DNA from: Ancylobacter sp. TS-1
GTDB taxonomy: Bacteria > Pseudomonadota > Alphaproteobacteria > Rhizobiales > Xanthobacteraceae
Assembly: GCF_009223885.1 (NCBI RefSeq)
Contig: NZ_CP045144.1
Location: 3,026,001 to 3,090,000 of the forward strand
DNA length: 64,000 nt
Direction: 5' to 3'
Positions 19,175 through 28,821 of the stretch are shown in pieces (position 1 is the stretch's first letter; each line of letters begins with the position of its first letter). The notes beneath the pieces are model-generated. The model saw nothing but the letters and a program-made list of their open reading frames with translations, was not told where the DNA came from and made no database searches. Made by a program: the position numbers and the translations under genes.

Positions 19175-20932
19175 TCAGTTCTTCTTCGGCGGGGTCGCCG
19201 GCCAGCTGCCGATCAGGGTGTCGTAGTCGATGGTCTCGCCCTTCGGCTTCTCGTTGGCGAGCTTGGGCTGCGGGGCGAGGTTGCCGTTCTCCTTGGCCAT
19301 CTTCACCCAGTAGTCCATCGGGTGCTTGGCGTTGAGCTTCGGGCCGCAGTCACCCTGCACGCCGGAACGCTCGAGACGCTCCAGCACCGAGTCCTGCGCG
19401 GCGGCGAGGGAGTCCATGGCCGCCTGCGGGGTCTTGGCGCCCGAGGAGGCGTCGCCGATGTTCTGCCACCAGAGCTGCGCCAGCTTGGGGTAGTCCGGGA
19501 TGTTCACGCCGGTGGGCGACCACTGGACGCGGGCCGGCGAGCGGTAGAACTCGACGAGACCGCCGAGCTTGGGCGCGCGCTCGGTGAAGCTCTTGTCCCA
19601 GATGTCGCTCTCGCGGATGAAGGTGAGGCCGACATGGCTCTTCTTCAGCGAGACGGACTTCGAGGTGACGAACTGGGCGTAGAGCCAGGCCGCCTTGCGG
19701 CGCTCGACCGGGGTCGACTTCAGCAGGGTCCACGAGCCGACGTCCTGGTAGCCGAGCTTCATGCCCTCCTTCCAGTAGGCGCCCTTCGGCGAGGGAGCCA
19801 TGCGCCACTTCGGGGTGCCGTCGGCGTTCATGACCGGCAGGCCGGGCTTCACCATGTCGGCGGTGAAGGCGGTGTACCAGAACATCTGCTGGGCGATGTT
19901 GCCCTGGGCGGGCACCGGGCCGGCTTCGGAGAAGGTCATGCCGTTGGCGGCGGCGGGCGTGTATTTCTTCAGCCACTCGATGTACTTGGTGATCGAGTAG
20001 ACGGCCGCCGGGCCGTTGGTGTCGCCGCCGCGCTCGACGGAGGAGCCGGTCGGGCGGCAGCCTTCCATGCGCACGCCCCACTCGTCGACCGGCTTGCCGT
20101 TGGGCAGGCCGCGGTCGCCGTTGCCGGCCATGGAGAGCCACGCATCGGTGAAGCGCCAGCCGAGCGAGGGGTCCTTCTTGCCGTAGTCCATGTTGCCATA
20201 GACCTTGACGCCGTCGATTTCCTTCACGTCGTTGGTGAAGAATTCGGCGATGTCCTCATAGGCCGACCAGTTCACCGGCACGCCGAGATCGTAGCCGTAC
20301 TTGGCCTTGAAGCGGGCCTTGTAGTCCGGGTTGGCGAACCAGTCGTAGCGGAACCAGTAGAGGTTGGCGAACTGCTGGTCGGGCAGCTGGTAGAGCTTGC
20401 CGTCCGGGGCGGTGGTGAAGGAGATGCCGATGAAGTCGCCGAGGTCGAGCGTCGGCAGTGTGACGTCCTTGCCCTCGCCGACCATCCAGTCGGTCAGCGG
20501 CACGGCCTGCTTGTAGCGGAAATGGGTGCCGATGAGGTCGGAGTCGTTCACCCACGCGTCGTAGATGTTCTTGCCCGACTGCATCTGGGTCTGGATCTTC
20601 TCCACCACGTCGCCCTCCTGGATGAGGTCGTGGGTGAGCTTGATCCCGGTGATCTCGGAGAAGGCCTTGGCCAGGACCTTCGCCTCGTATTCATGGGTGG
20701 TGATGGTCTCGGAGACGACGTTGATCTCCATGCCCTTGAAGGGCTCGGCCGCCTTGATGAACCACTCCATCTCCTTCATCTGCTCTTCCTTGGAGAGCGT
20801 GGAAGGCTGGAATTCGCTGTCGATCCACTTCTTGGCGGCGGCCTCGTCGGCACGCGCCGGCGCGGCGAAGGCGATCAGCGCCGCGGCGCTGGCGGCCAGC
20901 ATGAGCCGGCCTCGACTCAGTGATTTGGACAT
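19175..20932 (-). CDS. glpV: Glycerol ABC transporter, periplasmic binding protein
   Basis: The 585-residue extracellular solute-binding protein has a Sec signal peptide ([20 protein letters not shown], cleavage after about residue 28 at ARA-DE). It is longer than ordinary family-1 binding proteins (about 420) and matches the size of the GlpV type. GGGAGGAAAG precedes the ATG at 20932. Position between glpU and glpK is the same as in the Rhizobium glycerol operon, in which GlpV delivers glycerol to the GlpPQ permease. The REP-like hairpins downstream fit a gene that is expressed in excess over its operon partners. Confidence 0.92.
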   Translation of the reverse strand: MSKSLSRGRLMLAASAAALIAFAAPARADEAAAKKWIDSEFQPSTLSKEEQMKEMEWFIKAAEPFKGMEINVVSETITTHEYEAKVLAKAFSEITGIKLTHDLIQEGDVVEKIQTQMQSGKNIYDAWVNDSDLIGTHFRYKQAVPLTDWMVGEGKDVTLPTLDLGDFIGISFTTAPDGKLYQLPDQQFANLYWFRYDWFANPDYKARFKAKYGYDLGVPVNWSAYEDIAEFFTNDVKEIDGVKVYGNMDYGKKDPSLGWRFTDAWLSMAGNGDRGLPNGKPVDEWGVRMEGCRPTGSSVERGGDTNGPAAVYSITKYIEWLKKYTPAAANGMTFSEAGPVPAQGNIAQQMFWYTAFTADMVKPGLPVMNADGTPKWRMAPSPKGAYWKEGMKLGYQDVGSWTLLKSTPVERRKAAWLYAQFVTSKSVSLKKSHVGLTFIRESDIWDKSFTERAPKLGGLVEFYRSPARVQWSPTGVNIPDYPKLAQLWWQNIGDASSGAKTPQAAMDSLAAAQDSVLERLERSGVQGDCGPKLNAKHPMDYWVKMAKENGNLAPQPKLANEKPKGETIDYDTLIGSWPATPPKKN

Positions 20933-20989
20933 GGGTCTTTCCTCCCGTTTCTTTCCAGAATCGCGCGGCTTGCTACCGCTTAGGCGCAT

Positions 20990-21295
20990 TCACACGAGGC
21001 GGAACACCGCCAGTGCGTAGACAAGGCAGAGCGCGAGCGCCCAGCCGAGATCGGGTCCCACCAGGCCGAGCCAGGCGAGATTGATGAAGGCGCTGCCGAG
21101 CAGCGTGATGAACAGCCGGTCGCCGCGCGTGGTGGGAATGCCGAGCACGCCGACGCGGGCCCGCTCGGGCCGCCACAGCGCCACCAGGGTGAAGAACAGC
21201 AGCAACCCGGCTATGACGACGAAGAACAGCCCGGTCTGCCAGGTCCACGCCATCCAGGCGAGGTTCTCGGAAAGGCGCGAAGTGGTGTCTTCCAT
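20990..21295 (-). CDS. glpU: GlpU small integral membrane protein (DUF2160)
   Basis: The 101-residue protein has three hydrophobic segments (around 21-42, 62-80 and 83-100): WTWQTGLFFVVIAGLLLFF, LFITLLGSAFINLAWLGLV and GWALALCLVYALAV. This matches the predicted small integral membrane protein of the glycerol ABC operon. Its biochemical role is not established; co-conservation with the transporter suggests an accessory membrane subunit. ATG 21295 lies 11 bases after glpQ. A comparable tiny membrane gene occupies the same slot in the divergent second ABC operon (30764-31000). Confidence 0.88.
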   Translation of the reverse strand: MEDTTSRLSENLAWMAWTWQTGLFFVVIAGLLLFFTLVALWRPERARVGVLGIPTTRGDRLFITLLGSAFINLAWLGLVGPDLGWALALCLVYALAVFRLV

Positions 21296-21306
21296 CGCGT
21301 CCTCCC

Positions 21307-22124
21307 TCACACCCGGCCAAGGGCAAAGCCCTTGGCGATGTAGTTGCGCACGAACCAGATGACGAGCGCGCCGGGAATGATGGTGAGCACGCCGGCGGCG
21401 GCGAGAAGGCCCCAGTCCATGCCGGCGGCCGAGACGGTACGGGTCATGGTGACGGCGATCGGCTTGGCGTTGGTGGCGGTGAGCGTGCGCGCCAGCAGCA
21501 GCTCCACCCACGAGAACATGAAGCAGAAGAAGGCCGCCACGCCGACGCCCGAGGCGATCAGCGGCATGAAGATCTTCAGGAAGAAGTGCGGGAAGGAATA
21601 GCCGTCGATGGCCGCCGTCTCGTCGATCTCGCGCGGCACGCCGGACATGAAGCCCTCCAGGATCCACACCGCCAGCGGCACGTTGAACAGGCAGTGCGCC
21701 AGCGCCACTGCCCACGGCGTGTCGAACAGGCCGATGGCGGAATACAGGTTGAAGAAGGGCAGGGCGAACACCGCCGGCGGCGCCATGCGGTTCGACAGCA
21801 GCCAGAAGAACAGGTGTTTCTCGCCGACGAAGCGGTAGCGCGAGAAGGCATAGGCCGCCGGCAGCGCCAGCGAGATCGAGATGATGGTGTTCAGCACCAC
21901 ATAGGACAGCGAGTTGATGTAGCCCGAGTACCAGCTCGAATCGGTGAAGATCTTGATGTAGTGCTCGAAGGTGATCGCCTGCGGCCAGAGGGTGACGCCG
22001 GAATTGATCTCGAAATTGGTCTTCAGGCTCATGTTCACGAGCCAGTAGATCGGCAACAGCAGGAAGACGAGATAGACCGTCATCACGATGGCGCCGGAGC
22101 GCGAGGCGCGGTTGGCGGAGGTGC

Positions 22125-22128
<4 letters not shown>
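21307..22128 (-). CDS. glpQ: Glycerol ABC transporter permease GlpQ
   Basis: The 273-residue CUT1-type inner-membrane permease has six spans and the EAA-loop motif ETAAIDGYSFPHFFLKIFMP near 170-189, which docks on the ATPases. It partners GlpP. Its ATG lies inside the glpP stop (ATGA overlap at 22125-22128), so the two permeases are produced in matched amounts. Name follows the order in the Rhizobium glp operon. Confidence 0.92.
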
Positions 22129-23026
<898 letters not shown>

Positions 23027-23027
<1 letters not shown>

Positions 23028-24115
23028 CAGGCGGCTCCCTCGCCGGCGACCAGCACGCCGCCGGAATAGATGTGGATCTGGCGGGCGTCGAGCGTCAGGC
23101 CCGCCTCGTCGCCATTGAGCGAAAGCGTCTCCGGCATCAGCGCCGCGGCGGGGTGGCCGCCGATCTCGATGCGGGCGATGCGGGCGCGGCCGATATCGTC
23201 GACCCGCCGCACCTTTACCGGCACGCCGCTGCCCGCCGGCGCCAGCGTGGCGAATTCCGGCCGCACGCCGAGCTCGACCTTCTCGCCGGCCGGCAGCGTG
23301 GGATAGGAGCGGATGAGGTCGATGCCGACGCCGCCGACATGGGCGGTGCGGCCCTCGACCGTGGCCGGCAGCACGTTCATGCCGGGCGAGCCGATGAAGT
23401 GGCCGACGAAGGTGTGCGCAGGGCGCTCGAACAGTTCCTCGGGCGTGCCGGTCTGCACCACGGCGCCGTCATGCATGACCACCACCGTGTCGGCGAAGGT
23501 CAGCGCCTCGGTCTGGTCGTGGGTGACGTAGATCATGGTCAGGTCGAGCGAGCGGTGCAGTTCCTTCAGCGTCGAGCGCAGCTGCCATTTCAGATGCGGG
23601 TCGATGACGGTCAGCGGCTCGTCGAACAGGATGGCGGCGACATCCTCGCGCACCAGCCCGCGCCCGAGCGAGATCTTCTGCTTGGCGTCGGCGGTGAGGT
23701 TCGAGGCCTTGCGGTCGAGCACCGCGCTCATGTCGAGCCGGGAGGCGATCTCCTCGACGCGGCGGGCGATGGTCTCGCGCGGCAGGTGCCGGTTCTTAAG
23801 CGGGAAGGCGAGGTTCTCGCGCACCGTCATGGTGTCGTAGACAACAGGGAACTGGAACACCTGCGCGATGTTGCGCGCCTCGGTCGGCAGGCGGGTGACG
23901 TCGTGCCCGTCGAACAGGATGCGCCCGCGCGTGGGCACCACGAGGCCGGAGATGATGTTGAGCAGCGTGGTCTTGCCGCAGCCCGAGGGGCCGAGCAGCG
24001 CATAGGCGCCGCCCTGCCGCCAGACATGGTTGATCTCCTTCAGCGCATAGTCCTGCGGACCGCGCGGATCGGGGCGGTAGGCGTGGGCGAGACCGTCGAG
24101 TGTGATGCTGGCCAT
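23027..24115 (-). CDS. glpT: Glycerol ABC transporter ATPase GlpT (degenerate signature loop)
   Basis: The 362-residue MalK-like ATPase has an intact Walker A (GPSGCGKT, 42-49), Q-loop (VFQFP), Walker B with catalytic Glu (AILFDE, 161-166) and switch His H199 (YVTHD). The ABC signature, however, is LTADAKQ at 140-146 instead of LSGGQ. A C-terminal TOBE-type regulatory domain follows from about 240. Loss of the signature here is complementary to loss of the switch His in GlpS, so one ATP site of the heterodimer should be canonical and the other weak or dead. It starts 10 bases after glpS. Confidence 0.93.
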
Positions 24116-24125
24116 GGTCTGCTCC

Positions 24126-25235
24126 TCACGCCGCCGCGTCCAGGACGCGTCCGGCCCGTTGGCCGGCGGCGTCGAACAGCAGGATATGGTCCGGATCGAT
24201 CAGCACCTCGACCGTCGCGCCGGGCTCGACGCGCCGCACGCCGGGCACCAGCGCGGTCAGGCGCTCCTCGCCCATGTCCATGTGCAGGAAGCTCTCCGAG
24301 CCCGTCACTTCGGTCACGGCGACGGTGGCGCCGAGGCGGATCAGCCGGTCGGCGCCGGGATGGCGCTCGGCGCTGGCGACGTCCTCCACCTCCAGGTGAT
24401 GGGCGCGCACGCCGACCGTGTACGAGCCGTCCGGCACGCCGAACAGCACGCCACTCGCCGGCAGCACGGAGCCGTTCTCCAGCAGCACGGTGTGGCCGGA
24501 TTTGGTGGCGCGCAGCGCGTTGAGCGGCGGATCGGAGAAGACGCGGGCGGTGGCGAGGTCGCCGGGACGGCGATAGACCTCGGCGGTCGGGCCGAACTGG
24601 GTGAGCCGGCCCTCCATCAGGCAGGCGGTGCTGCCGCCGAGCAGCAGCGCCTCGGTCGGCTCGGTCGTCGCATAGACGAAGACGGCGCCGGTGGAGGCGA
24701 AGATGCGCGGCAGTTCCTCGCGCAATTCCTCGCGCAGCTTGTAGTCGAGATTGGCCAGCGGCTCGTCGAGCAGCACCAGATCGGCGCGCTTGACCAGCGC
24801 GCGGGCGATGGCGGTGCGCTGCTGCTGGCCGCCGGAGAGGGCGAGCGGGGTGCGCGCCAGATAGGGCTCCAGCTTGAGCAGCCGCGCCGCCTCGGCGACG
24901 CGCGCCGCGATCTCGGACTTCAGCAGCCCCTGCACGCGCAGCGGCGAGGCGATGTTCTCGTAGACGGTCAGCGAGGGGTAGTTGATGAACTGCTGGTAGA
25001 CCATGGCGACGCTGCGCTTCTTCACCGGCACGCCGGTGACGTCGCGCCCGTCGACGAGGACGCGCCCGGAGGTCGGCGCGTCGAGGCCGGCCATCAGCCG
25101 CATCAGGCTGGTCTTGCCGGCCAGCGTGGCGCCGAGCAGCACGTTGAGGCTGCCCCGCTCCAGCCGCAGCGAGATGTCGCGTATGTAGGGGACACCGGCG
25201 ACGGTGCGGCTGACGCGATCGAGTTCGAGGGTCAT
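24126..25235 (-). CDS. glpS: Glycerol ABC transporter ATPase GlpS (switch His lost)
   Basis: The 369-residue MalK-like ATPase has Walker A GATLAGKT (35-42), Q-loop (VYQQF), an intact signature LSGGQ (133-137) and Walker B with Glu (LVLLDE, 153-158). The switch histidine is replaced by T191: the segment reads YATTEPTEA where GlpT reads YVTHDQTEA. The C-terminal TOBE-like domain runs from about 235. The ATG at 25235 overlaps the glpD stop by four bases, so I rejected the longer frame that runs back into glpD. It should pair with GlpT to form an asymmetric ATPase. Confidence 0.93.
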   Translation of the reverse strand: MTLELDRVSRTVAGVPYIRDISLRLERGSLNVLLGATLAGKTSLMRLMAGLDAPTSGRVLVDGRDVTGVPVKKRSVAMVYQQFINYPSLTVYENIASPLRVQGLLKSEIAARVAEAARLLKLEPYLARTPLALSGGQQQRTAIARALVKRADLVLLDEPLANLDYKLREELREELPRIFASTGAVFVYATTEPTEALLLGGSTACLMEGRLTQFGPTAEVYRRPGDLATARVFSDPPLNALRATKSGHTVLLENGSVLPASGVLFGVPDGSYTVGVRAHHLEVEDVASAERHPGADRLIRLGATVAVTEVTGSESFLHMDMGEERLTALVPGVRRVEPGATVEVLIDPDHILLFDAAGQRAGRVLDAAA

Positions 25236-26782
25236 CGCGCGGCTCCCTGCAGCGGCGCCGGTGCGGCGCGGTGTGGCGCGATCTCCGACATGAAGGCATC
25301 GAGCGCGGCGGTTTCCGGCGCGGTGAAGCGCAGGCCGAGCTTGGAGCGGCGCCACAGCACGTCCTCGGCGGTGCGCGCCCATTCCTCGCGCATCAGATAG
25401 CGCACCTCGGCCTCGGTGAGATCGGCGCCGAAGACGCGGCCGAGGTCGCCGGCCGAGCGGGCGCCGTCGAGGATGCGCATCGCCCGGGTGCCGTAGGCGA
25501 TGACGAGGCGGCGTGCGAGCCGCTCGTCGAGCCAGGGATGCGCGCGCAGCAGCTGGGCGACCACGCGCGGCTGGTCGGTCACCGCGAAATCGCCGCCGGG
25601 CAGCGGCGCGGTGCCGGTCCAGGACGCCTTGCCGGCGGCCGGCAGATAGGGGGCGAGCTTCTGCACGGCGTGCTCGGCGAGGCGGCGATAGGTGGTGATC
25701 TTGCCGCCGAAGACCGAGAGCACCGGCACCCGGCCGTCCACGTCGTCGAGTTCGAGCACGTAGTCGCGCGTCGCCTCCTGCGCCTTGGAGGCACCGTCGT
25801 CATAGAGCGGGCGCACGCCGGAATAGGTCCACACCACCTGGTCGGGCGTGACCGGCGCCTTGAAATACTCGCTCGCCGCCGCGCACAGATAGGCGATCTC
25901 CTCGGCGCTGGCGACCGGCTTGCCCGGCGTGCTGCCATAGTCGCGGTCGGTGGTGCCGATCAGCGTGAAGTCATTCTCATAGGGGATGGCGAAGATGATG
26001 CGCCCGTCGGCGTTCTGGAAGATATAGGCGCGGTCGTGCTCATACAGGCGCGGCACCACGATGTGGCTGCCCTGCACGAGGCGGACATTAGCCGGCGAAT
26101 TGGCGCGCAGCACATGCGCCAGCACCTCGTGTACCCAGGGACCGGCGGCATTGACCAGCGCGCGGGCATGGACGAGCTGGTGCCCGCCGTCGCCCTCCAC
26201 TTCGAGGCGCCAGTATTCCGGCTCGCGCTGGGCCGACACGACGCGCGCGCCGCGCCGCACGTCGGCGCCGCGCTCGGCGGCATCGAGCGCGTTCAGCACG
26301 ACGAGCCGGCTGTCCTCCACCCAGCAGTCGGAATATTCGAAGCCGCGCTTGTAGCCCTCGCGCAGCGGCCGCCCGGCCGGGTCGCGCGACAGGTCCAGCG
26401 CGCGGGTCGAGGGCAGGCGCTTGCGCCCGCCCAGATGGTCGTAGAGGAACAGGCCGAGCCGCAGCAGCCAGGCGGGACGCAGCCCGTCATGGTGGGGCAG
26501 CACGAAGCGCAGCGGGCGGATGATGTGCGGGGCGATACCCCACAGCACCTCGCGCTCGGCGAGCGCCTCGTGGACGAGGCGGAACTCGTAATGCTCGAGA
26601 TAGCGCAGGCCGCCATGGATCAGCTTGGTCGAGGCGGAGGAGGTGGCGCCGGCGAAGTCGCCCTGCTCCAGCAGCACGACCGACGCGCCCCGGCCGGCCG
26701 CGTCCCGCGCGATGCCGCACCCGTTCACGCCCCCGCCGATGATGGCGAGGTCATAGATTTCGTCCCGCGCGCGAGCGTCCAA
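25232..26782 (-). CDS. glpD: Glycerol-3-phosphate dehydrogenase (aerobic, FAD, quinone-linked)
   Basis: The 516-residue flavoenzyme (EC 1.1.5.3) oxidises glycerol 3-phosphate to dihydroxyacetone phosphate at the membrane. Visible are the FAD fold LAIIGGGVNGCGIARDAAGR, the GlpD motif SSASTKLIHGGLRYLEHYEF and the C-terminal FGGKITTYRRLAEHA. The frame opens with TTG (26782); a strong GGGAGG lies six bases upstream, so TTG is very likely the real start. It is the first gene of the glp operon. A perfect eight-pair hairpin sits just upstream of the ribosome site. Confidence 0.96.
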   Translation of the reverse strand: MDARARDEIYDLAIIGGGVNGCGIARDAAGRGASVVLLEQGDFAGATSSASTKLIHGGLRYLEHYEFRLVHEALAEREVLWGIAPHIIRPLRFVLPHHDGLRPAWLLRLGLFLYDHLGGRKRLPSTRALDLSRDPAGRPLREGYKRGFEYSDCWVEDSRLVVLNALDAAERGADVRRGARVVSAQREPEYWRLEVEGDGGHQLVHARALVNAAGPWVHEVLAHVLRANSPANVRLVQGSHIVVPRLYEHDRAYIFQNADGRIIFAIPYENDFTLIGTTDRDYGSTPGKPVASAEEIAYLCAAASEYFKAPVTPDQVVWTYSGVRPLYDDGASKAQEATRDYVLELDDVDGRVPVLSVFGGKITTYRRLAEHAVQKLAPYLPAAGKASWTGTAPLPGGDFAVTDQPRVVAQLLRAHPWLDERLARRLVIAYGTRAMRILDGARSAGDLGRVFGADLTEAEVRYLMREEWARTAEDVLWRRSKLGLRFTAPETAALDAFMSEIAPHRAAPAPLQGAAR

Positions 26783-26798
26783 TTGGCGCCTCCCGGAT

Positions 26799-26821
26799 GC
26801 GCTCCCTTACGTTGGGAGCGC
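26799..26821. promoter_or_regulatory. Eight-pair inverted repeat in the glpD leader
   Basis: GCGCTCCC-N7-GGGAGCGC lies five bases upstream of the glpD ribosome site. In RNA it is a stable hairpin that could shield or expose the site. In DNA each half resembles half of LacI-type GGGAGCGCTCCC operators. On the plus strand it is followed by a T-rich run, but no plus-strand gene ends there. Confidence 0.45.
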
Positions 26822-26834
26822 TTTCGTTTTTATC

Positions 26835-26855
26835 TTCGTATGGACGCTATACGAA
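26835..26855. promoter_or_regulatory. Candidate glp operator: TTCGTAT-N7-ATACGAA
   Basis: A perfect seven-base inverted repeat stands in an AT-rich patch 53 bases upstream of the glpD start. Several further TTCGT or TTTCG half-sites surround it (26822-26827, 26860s, 26910s), a pattern compatible with a DeoR-family GlpR repressor, whose sites are TTTCG-rich. No glpR gene is in the window. Confidence 0.5.
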
Positions 26856-27058
26856 ACTGATTTCGGCGGCAACAGGGCAAAATGCGAAAGACTCGAACCT
26901 TCGTTTAGGTGCGACGCAGCATCGGCGTACTCCCGGATCGGGCACCCGGGACGGCCGGGAGAGGGCAGGCGCAGCGCGCCGCCGGCGCCGGCCGTTTCTC
27001 TGCCGCGCCGGCTGCCGAAGGCCGGCATGGGGCGGATGCGGCACGCTGCGGCGCAGCA

Positions 27059-27090
27059 ACGATTTGTTCTTGCGCTGTTGAGCAAATCGT
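27059..27090. promoter_or_regulatory. Candidate operator for the second ABC/dihydroxyacetone operon
   Basis: ACGATTTGTTC-N10-GAGCAAATCGT has eleven-base arms with one mismatch. It lies in the only AT-rich part of the upstream half of this leader (27059-27116), where a promoter would be expected, about 190 bases before the binding-protein gene. The size suits a SorC- or DeoR-type tetrameric regulator. Apart from the sites listed here, I see nothing else in the 493-base gap 26783-27275 beyond GC-rich sequence. Confidence 0.5.
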
Positions 27091-27163
27091 ATCTAACTAA
27101 ACACAACACTAAATCTCGCCGGTGCACGCCACGCCGGCAGGATCGGGCCGGCAAGGCCGCCGC

Positions 27164-27233
27164 GTGACGACCGTGACCTGACGACCGCAAGCTGACCAAC
27201 GCAACCTGAAGACCACAAGCCGACAAGGCCAAA
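27164..27233 (+). repeat. Five tandem 14-base repeats in the leader of the binding-protein gene
   Basis: Consecutive 14-mers (GTGACGACCGTGAC, CTGACGACCGCAAG, CTGACCAACGCAAC, CTGAAGACCACAAG, CCGACAAGGCCAAA) share the pattern CTGACgACCgCAAg and degrade toward the last copy. The array ends directly at a GGAGGGGG tract, 42 bases before the start codon. It lies wholly in the presumed 5' untranslated leader and has no spacers, so it is not a CRISPR array. Confidence 0.7.
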
Positions 27234-27275
27234 GGAGGGGGCGACGAGCCCACCTTCGTTCTCTGGGAGGAGAGC

Positions 27276-28598
27276 ATGCAGAAGAAGTGGGTACCCCTGT
27301 TCGGGGCGGCCGCGCTGTGCGCCGCCATGACCACGCCGCAGGCCGCCAAGGCCGAACAGCTCACCCTGTGCTGGGCGGCCTGGGATCCGGCCAATGCGCT
27401 GGTCGAGCTGTCGAAGGACTTCACCGCCAAGTCCGGCATCGACATGAAGTTCGAATTCGTGCCGTGGACCAGCTATGCCGACCGCTTCCTCAACGAGCTG
27501 AACTCGCGCGGCAAGCTGTGCGACCTCATCATCGGCGACAGCCAGTGGATCGGCGGCGCCGCCGAGAACGGCCACTACGTCAAGCTGAACGACTTCTTCG
27601 CCAAGGAAGGCATCAAGATGGATGACTTCGTGCCGGCGACGGTGGTCGGCTATTCGGAATGGCCGAAGAACACGCCGAACTACTGGGCGCTGCCGGCCAT
27701 GGGCGACGTCGTCGGCTGGACCTACCGGAAGGACTGGTTCGAACGGCCGGAATTGCAGAAGGAATTCAAGGCCAAGTATGGCTGGGACCTCGCCGCGCCG
27801 AAGACCTACGACCAGCTCAAGCAGATCGCCGAATTCTTCCAGAAGCGGCAGATCGACGGCAAGACCATCTACGGTGCCTCGATCTACACCGAGCGCGGCT
27901 CGGAAGGCATCACCATGGGCGTGACCAACGTCCTCTACGACTGGGGCTTCATGTATGAGAACCCCAAGAAGCCCTACGACATGCAGGGCTATGTGAACTC
28001 GCCGGACGCGATCAAGGGCCTCGAATTCTACAAGGCGCTCTATGATTGCTGCACGCCGCCGGGCTCCTCCAACGTCTACATGGTGGAATCGGCCGACGCG
28101 TTCAAATCCGGGCAGGTGGCGATGCAGATGAACTTCGCCTTCACCTGGCCGGGCCTCTACAAGGACGAGAAGGTGGGCGGCGACCGCATCGGCTTCTTCG
28201 CCAACCCGGCCGAGAAGTACCATTTCGCCCAGCTCGGCGGACAGGGCATCTCGGTGGTGGCCTATTCCGACAAGCGCGACGCCGCGCTCCAGTACATCAA
28301 GTGGTTCGCCCAGCCCGACGTGCAGGCCAAGTGGTGGAAGCTCGGCGGCTATTCCTGCCTGAAGGCGGTGGTCGACGCCCCCGACTTCAAGACCAGCCAG
28401 CCCTACGCCCCGGCCTTCCTCGAATCCATGGCGATCGTGAAGGATTTCTGGGCCGAGCCGAGCTACGCCGAACTGCTGCAGTCGATGCAGAAGCGGGTGC
28501 ATGACTATGTCATCGCCGGCAAAGGCACGGCCAAGCAGGCGCTCGACGGCCTGGTGGTCGACTGGACCGAGATCTTCAAGGAAGACGGCAAGATCTGA
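27276..28598 (+). CDS. CUT1-type ABC binding protein of the dihydroxyacetone-kinase operon
   Basis: The 440-residue extracellular solute-binding protein has a Sec signal peptide (MQKKWVPLFGAAALCAAMTT, cleavage near QAAKA-EQ at 26). GGGAGGAGAGC precedes the ATG. The mature protein begins LTLCWAAWDPANALVEL and has the family-1 two-lobe layout. It contains several cysteines (including CC in ALYDCCTPPG), unusual for the family. The operon continues with two permeases, a tiny membrane protein, two ATPases and then dihydroxyacetone kinases, so the likely ligand is dihydroxyacetone, glycerol, or a polyol or ketose that is converted to it. The substrate is inference. Confidence 0.88.
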   Translation: MQKKWVPLFGAAALCAAMTTPQAAKAEQLTLCWAAWDPANALVELSKDFTAKSGIDMKFEFVPWTSYADRFLNELNSRGKLCDLIIGDSQWIGGAAENGHYVKLNDFFAKEGIKMDDFVPATVVGYSEWPKNTPNYWALPAMGDVVGWTYRKDWFERPELQKEFKAKYGWDLAAPKTYDQLKQIAEFFQKRQIDGKTIYGASIYTERGSEGITMGVTNVLYDWGFMYENPKKPYDMQGYVNSPDAIKGLEFYKALYDCCTPPGSSNVYMVESADAFKSGQVAMQMNFAFTWPGLYKDEKVGGDRIGFFANPAEKYHFAQLGGQGISVVAYSDKRDAALQYIKWFAQPDVQAKWWKLGGYSCLKAVVDAPDFKTSQPYAPAFLESMAIVKDFWAEPSYAELLQSMQKRVHDYVIAGKGTAKQALDGLVVDWTEIFKEDGKI

Positions 28599-28614
28599 GG
28601 GCCGAGTGCCTTCT

Positions 28615-28730
28615 TAACCCTCTCCCCGCTGGGGAGAGGTGACCCGCGAAGCGGGTCGGTGAGGGGCAAGCACGCGCAAGGCGTCGAACCCCTCACCCCA
28701 CCCCTCTCCCCGGCGGGGAGAGGGAGAATT
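28615..28730. repeat. Composite palindromic intergenic repeat (CCTCTCCCC/GGGGAGAGG type)
   Basis: Two copies of the stem CCTCTCCCC-GCT/GGC-GGGGAGAGG (28619-28639 and 28703-28723) flank ACCCGC-GAA-GCGGGT (28642-28656), with TGAGGGG and CCCCTCA facing each other. This is a recognisable repetitive extragenic element of high-GC proteobacteria. It fills the gap between the binding-protein and first permease genes, where it can form strong mRNA hairpins. Confidence 0.8.
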
Positions 28731-28821
28731 GCCCCCCGCTTCCTCCCGACGGCGACCCGGTTGCATCCGAGACCTGACCGGGTCGCCCCTTTTCGAACCG
28801 CCGACGCCAGCGAGTGCGCGC

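Noticed and set aside
26799-26840. Rho-independent terminator on the plus strand (hairpin followed by a T-rich run).
   Set aside because: No plus-strand gene leads into it; glpD runs the other way, so a regulatory role in the glpD leader is more sensible.
27164-27233. Possible CRISPR array at the 14-base repeats.
   Set aside because: The units are contiguous without spacers and there are no cas genes.
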